This document shows positions 16,501-22,655 of a stretch of 32,953 bases of DNA, piece after piece. The notes under the pieces were generated by a model. That model worked only from the letters and a program-made list of their open reading frames with translations, did not search any database and was not told where the DNA came from. The stretch covers positions 1 to 32,953 of the forward strand of contig CAYWNA010000144.1 in NCBI GenBank assembly GCA_964459305.1, given 5' to 3'. Every line of letters begins with the position of its first letter. The stretch's first letter is position 1. The translations under genes and the position numbers were made by a program. This DNA is from CAYWNA01 sp964459305. GTDB taxonomy: Bacteria; Planctomycetota; Planctomycetia; Pirellulales; Pirellulaceae.

Positions 16501-19500
16501 ACAGTCTTTGTCTCCACTCCAGATGCTGCTTGTGGGGTTGGGTGCTATCGCATCGGCTACTTTGGCGTCGTTTGTCATTCGCTCGCTGTCTGAGAAATTC
16601 TCGCGACGACGTGAATCCGCTTGTCGCCTGAACAACTCGCGATATGAGGTCGTCTTGAAACAGAGTGGCGAATTCAACAGCACGCTGATCCACAAAGGCT
16701 ATGACATCTCGCGCCGTGCGTACGATGGCATCGATCCGGCGGGACGGGCGTTTTTCCTGGTTGACGCTTCGCAAGACCCAAAAGGTCGGGCATGGCCCAT
16801 CATCGGGAACTATCCGACTGAGCTCTTTGTCAAATCTGAGATCGCCCAAGACGACGCTTCGTTGATAGTGACGAACGTCAGCAACGGTGTCAAAACGACG
16901 GTGGACATTTCACTTCCAGGACGCGCCGATGCCGTCGAACTGTGGGATGTGACGATTGAGAACCTGACCGATGAGAAACGGCAGCTCAAACTCGTCCCAT
17001 ATCTTGAGTGGGTTCTCAATGAGCCGGGCGCAGACAGAACTCACACGCAGTACAACCGCCTGTTCCCCGAAGTTGGATACGAGGCCCGCTTGAATGCCAT
17101 CCTGGCCTTGCACCGGTCGACCAAGGCCGTGGGATTCCTGGCAGCACAGAAGCCCCCCGAAGGCTTCTTGTCTTCACGGATCGACTTCATCGGCCGCGCC
17201 GGGAACGTCTGGATGCCAAGAGTGTTGGAAACGCTTGCGTTTTCGGAAGCTCCCGATACTGACACTCACCCCACGTTCGACCCGATCGGCAGTCTGCTGC
17301 TGGGTTTCGATATCGAACCTGGCGGTATCGGCACGGTAAGGTTCATGATCGGCTGTGCCGAAGACGAAAAACGTGCCTGTAAACTCGTCGAACATTACCT
17401 CGCCCCGCAGGCCGCAAAGAGTGTTGCCGCTGCGACGCAAAAAACGAAGACTCCGCTCATTGGCCATGGCGAGATCCTTCCTGGTACTCCGCAACCCTAT
17501 TACGAGTTCAGGGACAATGGAAACAAGCTGGGTGTCCTCACTCCCTACACGCCGCGTCCCTACGATCATTCGATGTCGAACGCCTTGGGGCACGTGATGT
17601 GCGTGACCAACCGAGGGTTGCACACGACGGCAAGTGGCAATTCACAGCAAAACCGGGTGACTCCAGACTGGGCGGATACGGTGACGCGTGAACTGCCCGG
17701 CGAGGCATTCTACCTGTACGACACAGAGGCAAGAGAATGGTATTCGCCCACTTATCAGCCATTGAACGACGCGGATGCGAAGTACGATGTCGAGTTCGGA
17801 GTTGACGGCACTGCGACGTTTCGGATGGCCAAAGACACAATCTCCACCGAGCTAACCACATACGTTCCGCCGGATGATCCGACGGGCGTCTACCTGCTGA
17901 CGGTCAAGAACGACGGCGATACGCCACGACGGTTACGTTTCGCGCCTTACTTTCAGATTGTCCTTGCCGACAATCCGGAGCATTCCGGCCCGTTGAAGGT
18001 GAATCACGACAAGACGACTAGTGCTCTGTTCTTTGAGAACCCAAGAAACACCTTCCGCTCGGGACCGGCTTTCGCGGCAATCTCACTGCCCGCCGAGCGT
18101 GTGGAAACGAAACGAGGTAGATTCCTTGGAAAGGGCCGTGCCGTAGCGCATCCGTTCATGGTGGAAAGTGGCAAGCCCGATCACGCGAACACCGATGATG
18201 ACAGGCCAATCGCAAGCTTCCTGACGACGCTCCAAATACCAGCAGGTGGGGAACGCACGGTCGCCGTGATCTTGGGCCAGGCCGACGATCGAAAGCGGGC
18301 AGAGGCCGTCGTCCGGAAGTATCGGGATGTTGGGACCGCGCTGGCGCGTCTGGACGACACGCGGACTTGGTGGTCAAGCCTGATGAGTACCCTTCGGATT
18401 GAAACTAACGATCCCGATTTCGATGGCTACCAGAATTGGCTGAAGTATCAAACGCTTGCCGAGCGCATCTGGGCACGACGCGGCTTCTATCAATCCAGTG
18501 GAGCATTCGGCTTTCGCGACCAGCTTCAGGATACGGTCAACATGATTTGGGTAGATCCCAATCTGGCCCGTAACCAGCTCCTCTTGCATGCAGCACAGCA
18601 GTTCCTCGAAGGCGATGTCGTCCATTGGTTTTTCCGGTTGCAGGACGGGCGCACCGGCTTCGCCTGTCGTTCGCACGCATACGACAACCTGCTGTGGCTG
18701 GGCTGGGGTGTCGTCGAATATCTGCGCATGACTGGTGACGATTCGATCCTCGACGAAAGCGTCTCGTACCTGAGAGCAGAGACGCCATTAGAACCGTTGC
18801 CCAAAGGCAAAGACGGCATGGGCTTCTTCCCCCTTCGGTCGTCGACGGAGGAATCCGTTTATCATCACTGCCTCAGAGCATTCGACCTCGTGCTGGAAAG
18901 ACGCATGGGAGCGAACGGTCTACCTCTGATTGGCGCCGGCGACTGGAACGACGGCCTTGATGAGATTGGCAGCGAGGGCCGTGGCGAAAGCGTTTGGCTG
19001 GGCTTCTTCCTCTACTACATCCTCGCCCAGTTCGTCGACGTGGTGGAGCGGAAGGAGGGCAGTGCTCGCAAGGAACACTACCTCAACATAATGGAACAGC
19101 TCAAAGGAGCGTTGGAAAGGACCTGGAGGGAAGACCGCTATCTCCGGGCGATTCATGACGACGGAACGGAAATCGGCGTGAAAGACAGCGGCATTTGGGA
19201 AATCGACGCGTTGACCGCCGCTTGGGCCGTCATGTCCGGCATCAATCCCGAACGCGGACGCATCGTATTCGATACGGCCATTCGCACTCTTGAGCGGGAC
19301 AACGTCGTGCTGCTCGGTTGGCCAGCGTTGCGCGAGGACAGCAAACCGTACCTCGGCCGAAGCAGCCGCTATCCGGAAGGCGTACGCGAAAACGGTATGT
19401 ACTGCCACGGAGTCCAATGGCTCATCAAAGCGTCTCGCATCCTGGCCGAGCGTTTTGAACGGGACGGAGACCACGATCAAGCAGACAGGTACCGTGAAAC

Positions 19501-19840
19501 ATGTTATCGATTGTGGCTGAAAATCTCGCCAATCGCTCATATGGCGCCCGACGAGGTCGAGATCTATGGCGGCCAGCCGAACAAACAGGCCGCCGACATG
19601 CTAACGACTTTCGACCCAGGCCGAATGATCTGGAACGGCTACACCGGCGCCGCCGGCTGGATGCTACGCCAAGCGTGCGAAGGCGTCGTCGGAGCAAACC
19701 TAGTCAACAGCGAAGTTATCCCACCTGATGACCTGGATAAGCCAAGAGGTAAACTGAAAGTGACTCGCGTCCATCGAAGCGTAGGGGAGAGCCCATTTGG
19801 GACAACTTCACCAGCAGAGACCAGCTCAATCCGGCGTTAG
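13580..19840 (+). CDS. Polytopic membrane protein fused to a GH94-type (glycosyltransferase 36) module
   Basis: A 2086-residue protein. Residues about 65-215 look like an exported beta-sandwich (CIA30/CBM11-like). Residues about 230-1005 contain roughly 18 hydrophobic helices. Two GH94 N-terminal supersandwich repeats follow at about 1017-1300 and 1317-1590 (the second with TPRPYDHSMSNALGH and QNRVTPDWADT). The GH94 (alpha/alpha)6 catalytic module spans about 1597-2060, with GFRDQLQD (D1647, D1651), GDWNDGLDEIG (D1788 onward), ENGMYCHGVQW and YTGAAGWM. The last two match the His and Thr-Gly phosphate-site positions of cellobiose-type phosphorylases. The double supersandwich plus catalytic unit resembles the C-terminus of cyclic beta-1,2-glucan synthases, but no GT84 synthase domain was recognised. 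Phosphorolysis or trimming of beta-linked glucans at the membrane is therefore more likely than synthesis. The start is uncertain: GTG 13580 has a ribosome binding site but the next 43 codons include a palindromic repeat; ATG 13709 is the alternative. Confidence 0.82.
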   Translation: MKAEMYVWRERVVGRLRKYDGLSRPSEAAGGRPGKAVLLIARCMVAITAILLAKSLLFPSSAACASEPDSFGLLDSREQGVLNIGKSWAEMSHVSEPSLDKEVLRLDYSIPKGTVAGVWTKGYPAELTSDAVEIVRVGINLPEPNQASQIALKVEIKGTAGIQLIPLELRPGWNDFQDSVDWDRIGDLAEVVFVLDQAGDTDPAAGSVFFDLSFQALPQVPTISTSVMERIGGVFLTSLLLALLVAVLSRLVGREANRGARSPMIATTRLGNLTRDFAYGAAAVLVAGMAIGIYSLGTTTDLETGWWCVVVGIVGALMAELLKLVLTGKHLTPGEAFRDMFFTGLFAGTASGMQIWQAPESWTGLMQLSGFGAATFCVMYHLASAYRLSTASRHLSTIGGILLAGTPYVFGLALLLQSGEFLGSLGRAITFNALTDWPATMEGIGRVAALFAFNVAVVNALSLMAGRRVVSCIKTYALLLVFAAAAITAPVIADFGSGKTVASMPGVIRLVAVLLTTMLSQAPLWAEVYLITGLLTDAMRGKGPSIDTAFKYPLDGMRKGAIYAGTLMAILQGLNLLVHSSVCQSLYGVAPVILWMLAGALAYPLVKTIIESFEGSQAFFRRAKASYRNPMLYVRGCVIGLGAAIVLSRDFFSLPMSERVWTGFGIGILAYAGVSIIRDVGNASRGCGRLQSWRVYFVEACLGGFVGAGLGFYMDTAQVPVVQQKFALYNSAGLDSVAYDCYPLVNKWGRIQLGDYTGGVKLLFNEALLGVIAWAIAAWLFAINRAFMAAFFQREMAPIKRLLSKEGFAELIEHMIFVLRWGLWMSPIIMTFLRKMAVPTWYNQDGAIRTIVATFNNLTMETEDFSSWSLEIFTCLLAYGVVRVLIWIDHMGLRVATLVNLSFLGMDKLDERVSRFLGRYATARFIPEGVKRFTTWAPLLIPFYIPAGADWDHAWEKSEAIQRASAEGGWLATLQSLSPLQMLLVGLGAIASATLASFVIRSLSEKFSRRRESACRLNNSRYEVVLKQSGEFNSTLIHKGYDISRRAYDGIDPAGRAFFLVDASQDPKGRAWPIIGNYPTELFVKSEIAQDDASLIVTNVSNGVKTTVDISLPGRADAVELWDVTIENLTDEKRQLKLVPYLEWVLNEPGADRTHTQYNRLFPEVGYEARLNAILALHRSTKAVGFLAAQKPPEGFLSSRIDFIGRAGNVWMPRVLETLAFSEAPDTDTHPTFDPIGSLLLGFDIEPGGIGTVRFMIGCAEDEKRACKLVEHYLAPQAAKSVAAATQKTKTPLIGHGEILPGTPQPYYEFRDNGNKLGVLTPYTPRPYDHSMSNALGHVMCVTNRGLHTTASGNSQQNRVTPDWADTVTRELPGEAFYLYDTEAREWYSPTYQPLNDADAKYDVEFGVDGTATFRMAKDTISTELTTYVPPDDPTGVYLLTVKNDGDTPRRLRFAPYFQIVLADNPEHSGPLKVNHDKTTSALFFENPRNTFRSGPAFAAISLPAERVETKRGRFLGKGRAVAHPFMVESGKPDHANTDDDRPIASFLTTLQIPAGGERTVAVILGQADDRKRAEAVVRKYRDVGTALARLDDTRTWWSSLMSTLRIETNDPDFDGYQNWLKYQTLAERIWARRGFYQSSGAFGFRDQLQDTVNMIWVDPNLARNQLLLHAAQQFLEGDVVHWFFRLQDGRTGFACRSHAYDNLLWLGWGVVEYLRMTGDDSILDESVSYLRAETPLEPLPKGKDGMGFFPLRSSTEESVYHHCLRAFDLVLERRMGANGLPLIGAGDWNDGLDEIGSEGRGESVWLGFFLYYILAQFVDVVERKEGSARKEHYLNIMEQLKGALERTWREDRYLRAIHDDGTEIGVKDSGIWEIDALTAAWAVMSGINPERGRIVFDTAIRTLERDNVVLLGWPALREDSKPYLGRSSRYPEGVRENGMYCHGVQWLIKASRILAERFERDGDHDQADRYRETCYRLWLKISPIAHMAPDEVEIYGGQPNKQAADMLTTFDPGRMIWNGYTGAAGWMLRQACEGVVGANLVNSEVIPPDDLDKPRGKLKVTRVHRSVGESPFGTTSPAETSSIRR
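13637..13690. repeat. Perfect 20-bp palindromic element within the GH94 5' coding end
   Basis: The arms at 13637-13656 and 13671-13690 are perfect inverted repeats of 20 bp, separated by a G-rich 14-bp loop; the left arm is GACGGCCTTTCCAGGCCGTC. In the chosen GH94 frame it is translated as part of YDGLSRPSEAAGGRPGKAVLL. It would form a very stable RNA hairpin between the coupled GTG start and the hydrophobic N-terminal segment. Confidence 0.85.
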
Positions 19841-21034
19841 TAGCTCGATTCCGTCACGCGCCTTGTTAACTCGGAAACGGACGACGTAGATGCGGCTGGG
19901 GGCGTTGCCTCGTTCGACGTAGGAAACGAGGATCGAATCGTCAGCGAGTTTTGTGCCGCCGGGATATCCGTATGAGGAACTGTCCAAGGGAATCGAGTTG
20001 GTCCAGGTGTGGCCTTGGTCGGAACTGATGAAGACGCACAGCCTGCCCACGGTTGCCGCACAAACGACGGTGCCGTCGCCGAGGACAAACAATCGGGGTG
20101 CTTTGAAGGTTCCGCTGACCGGGATGCGGCCCGTTTCCTTCCAGGTGATGCCCTGGTCCGTGGAGTGGAATACGCCGCCGTCCGGACGACAGACCATGAG
20201 GAGTTGGCCGCCAGACAGCAGCGATATTGCTGGTTCGTCCACTCGCTTGTCTTTCCGTCGAACCGTCGAGACAACGCGCCAGGTCTTACCCGCGTCGTCC
20301 GAGCGGTGAATGACGCCAAACTCCAAACCGTCGCGTGAATCGAGACAGTAGGTCGGCCAGAGAATACCGCCGTCGGGCATTTGGATCGGCTGGGCGTGGG
20401 ATCGCTCGTAAAACCGGCCGGGACTGTTGAGCCAAATCGGGCCACTCCACGTCTTCCCATCGTCGGTCGATCGGATTACACACTGGCGCGTGTTCAAGCC
20501 GTCGAGCGCGTGCGCCAACTCGGTCGGCGCCTTGTCGTACCCGTACCAGGATGCCTGGACGTTCGCGAAACACAAAAGCGTGCCGTCATCAAGCCGGAGT
20601 AAGCCGTATGGACTGTCGTCCTGCGGCAAGTCCATGATGGTCCGCGGCTTGGACCACGTTCGGCCGCCGTCGCTGGAGGCACTGACCATGGACCGGCCAC
20701 CCGTGGGCGCTTTGAAGTCCAGCGGCCATCCCCCCGCGCGCCAGCGCCGCGCCAATTTCGGCTCGATCATCCGCGGCTCGGCAAACGAGCTGTGCCAGTA
20801 GCCCCACTGATGCACCAACATCAATCGGCCATCGGCCAGACGCTGGATGTTGCCGGCCCAGCCAAAGTCGCCCATGCCGGGAAATGGATCGGGGCGATTG
20901 AAGTCGCAACCAGTGACCGCGACGCGGGCTTCCTTGATCGAGAGACCACTCGTCGCACTTTGCGTTTGCGGTTCGGCTGCTTGCGTGGGTTGCAGTGTGG
21001 AATTGAAGACAGCGATCATGACCAGTATTCGCAT
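19826..21034 (-). CDS. Secreted sialidase-fold (Asp-box/BNR) protein
   Basis: A 402-residue exported protein with a signal peptide (MRILVMIAVFNSTLQPTQAA). Five Asp-boxes of the SxDxGxTW type occur at about residues 120-127 (SSDGGRTW), 189-196 (STDDGKTW), 245-252 (SDDAGKTW), 291-298 (STDQGITW) and 337-344 (SSDQGHTW), giving a six-bladed propeller of the sialidase superfamily. The FRIP motif of true exo-sialidases is not seen, so sialidase activity is not proven; planctomycete members of this fold often have unknown specificity. ATG at 21034 is preferred over the upstream in-frame start at 21073, because AAGGGA lies about 7 nt before it and the signal peptide begins there. Its 3' end overlaps the GH94 gene by 15 bp, tail to tail. 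Confidence 0.82.
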   Translation of the reverse strand: MRILVMIAVFNSTLQPTQAAEPQTQSATSGLSIKEARVAVTGCDFNRPDPFPGMGDFGWAGNIQRLADGRLMLVHQWGYWHSSFAEPRMIEPKLARRWRAGGWPLDFKAPTGGRSMVSASSDGGRTWSKPRTIMDLPQDDSPYGLLRLDDGTLLCFANVQASWYGYDKAPTELAHALDGLNTRQCVIRSTDDGKTWSGPIWLNSPGRFYERSHAQPIQMPDGGILWPTYCLDSRDGLEFGVIHRSDDAGKTWRVVSTVRRKDKRVDEPAISLLSGGQLLMVCRPDGGVFHSTDQGITWKETGRIPVSGTFKAPRLFVLGDGTVVCAATVGRLCVFISSDQGHTWTNSIPLDSSSYGYPGGTKLADDSILVSYVERGNAPSRIYVVRFRVNKARDGIELLTPD

Positions 21035-21082
21035 GGCTTTCCCTTGGCAACATTCAGGTATCGTCCGACACAAGCTCCGACT

Positions 21083-21123
21083 CTGGGTTTCCTACGCTCA
21101 CTCGGCGCGGGTCTCAGACCCAG
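21083..21123. repeat. Palindromic element sharing a core with the copy inside the macroglobulin gene
   Basis: The flanks CTGGGT (21083-21088) and ACCCAG (21118-21123) pair, and GGGTCT-C-AGACCC (21109-21121) is a perfect internal palindrome. The 14-bp block TCGGCGCGGGTCTC at 21102-21115 is identical to 24449-24462 inside the alpha-2-macroglobulin-like gene. The element lies upstream of the sialidase-fold gene in a 282-bp gap (21035-21316) that otherwise shows no gene. Confidence 0.6.
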
Positions 21124-21316
21124 GACGGCACGGCTGGGGCCAAGGATCGGCCGAGAAACAACCGCCGCGTTTGTCGCCGTCCTCTCCGAGGTCGGCGACT
21201 ATCTGCTTTCAGGCTTTCGCAGCCTTCACGTGAAAGTTGGCACTTTTTGATCGAGGGTTCCTTCATGTGCTGCCATCGCCGCGGGTCATTGCTGCTTTGC
21301 GACGGGTGGCCGGTCG

Positions 21317-22465
21317 TCAATCCAGGAAGTCCTGGTCCTCTAACCGTTCCGGCACATAGGTCTCCGTCACGTAACTTATGTCCCTGCTGATCAACGCTTC
21401 CACTTCCAGCTTGAAGGTGTTCTTCAGCATCAACTGGATTTCTTTCTGCCAGGCCCTCTTCTTTTCGAACCAAGGATACTTGGCAATCTGCTTCGCACGT
21501 TTCACATCGGAATCAGTCAGATCGATCGTGACGCTCGGCGTCAGGCTGCACCGTTCGTAATCCTTGCTGCGCAAGCCTATGTAGCGAGCCTTAGGAATCG
21601 CCATCCGCTTGGATTCGTACGCTAGATTGATCGAGCCCTGTTTGATGACGCTGTAGATGTAGTACCCCCACGGGTCGTTATCCAGAAGGCAATAGATGGG
21701 CAGCTTCAACTCGTTGTTCAAGCGGTGCAAGAGCCGCCGCACACCGCGCGGTGGCTGGCCGCTGCCGTGGGTGAGAATGCAATTATGAGTGCGCCAGAAT
21801 TTGTCTTCGTTGAAGCGCTGCCAGACCGTGTCTTTTTCGACGTGCAGGACAAACTCGGCATCGCACTCTTTGAACTGGATTATCTCCGGCTCAACGATCG
21901 AGGGTATCCCGTAGCCGCCCGAGCCCATACGGGAGCAGTCGATCTCGTCGCCTTGGTCGACCAACACAATATTGCCGACCATGTCTCCTCTCTTCTGTGC
22001 ATACAGATGCAGCTCTTCGCGCAGAGTGTTGAGCATGACCTCTGTGTCTTCGATCACAGGGTCGCATTCAGACTGCTCCGCAAACGTCTCCTCCTTGGTG
22101 CCCTCGATCGTGTGTTTCAACAGGTAGTACAGACCACGAATGCTAGTCGTCTTGCCTTGTTCGATCAGTTGTTTGCATCCGCTGCTGACCAGCACCGTCT
22201 GCATGTAGCTTCTGGCCTGCGACAGATTGAACAGCTCGCGGCGGTTCTTGCCGCTGCCCATCTCGATGAAACCTTTGGACTTGTTATAGCGGACGTTCGA
22301 GAGCGATCGTGATGGAACGTCCATGGATGGAGCGCGACCCCGCTGGGCCACACCGGCGATGTTGTTCGCCAGACCAACCAGCGTTTTCAGCGTTTTCCGA
22401 TCGGTGCCGCTCAGTTTCGGCTTCTTGCTGTTCGTCGTCTGGGGTTTTACTCTCTTTTTCGCCAT
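21317..22465 (-). CDS. top6A: DNA topoisomerase VI subunit A (Spo11/Top6A family)
   Basis: A 382-residue protein. In Topo VI the A subunit cuts both DNA strands through a tyrosine, while subunit B supplies ATP-driven gating. Residues 1-60 are Lys/Arg-rich and poorly conserved. The winged-helix (5Y-CAP) domain holds TSIRGLYYLLKHT, with the catalytic tyrosine at Y113 or Y114 (Y114 by analogy with Spo11 RDxYY). The Toprim domain has E210 in VEKDTVWQRF and D262/D264 in LLDNDPWGYYIYSVIKQGS. All expected catalytic residues are present and the length is normal, so the protein looks functional. ATG at 22465 begins the chain. No subunit B gene is adjacent: upstream is a divergent macroglobulin gene and downstream the sialidase-fold gene. 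It may pair with a B subunit elsewhere or act alone in a Spo11-like way. Confidence 0.9.
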   Translation of the reverse strand: MAKKRVKPQTTNSKKPKLSGTDRKTLKTLVGLANNIAGVAQRGRAPSMDVPSRSLSNVRYNKSKGFIEMGSGKNRRELFNLSQARSYMQTVLVSSGCKQLIEQGKTTSIRGLYYLLKHTIEGTKEETFAEQSECDPVIEDTEVMLNTLREELHLYAQKRGDMVGNIVLVDQGDEIDCSRMGSGGYGIPSIVEPEIIQFKECDAEFVLHVEKDTVWQRFNEDKFWRTHNCILTHGSGQPPRGVRRLLHRLNNELKLPIYCLLDNDPWGYYIYSVIKQGSINLAYESKRMAIPKARYIGLRSKDYERCSLTPSVTIDLTDSDVKRAKQIAKYPWFEKKRAWQKEIQLMLKNTFKLEVEALISRDISYVTETYVPERLEDQDFLD

Positions 22466-22655
22466 CGGGGTTTCAACTCTTCGTGCGTGGGGCGTGTAAG
22501 CTGCGGCTGCATCGCTACGAAATTACCAAATCTCGCCATTTCGCCAAAGACCACTCGAAATTCTTCCTTGACCGTGCGCAGCAGGGTATAAGGAATAATA
22601 TCCGGGCAGGGCAACAGCGGGTATCGTGCAAAAGCACTATCGTGAGGGGAATGTA

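Noticed and set aside
13580..16600. Cyclic beta-1,2-glucan synthase (GT84) in the N-terminal half of the GH94 protein
   Set aside because: The region is almost wholly hydrophobic helices with short loops and no glycosyltransferase motif was recognised; only the C-terminal half resembles that enzyme.
22568..22599. TTGACC with TATAAG or AATAAT as a promoter for the macroglobulin gene
   Set aside because: The spacers would be 13 or 20 bp, both poor; nothing else supports a promoter here.
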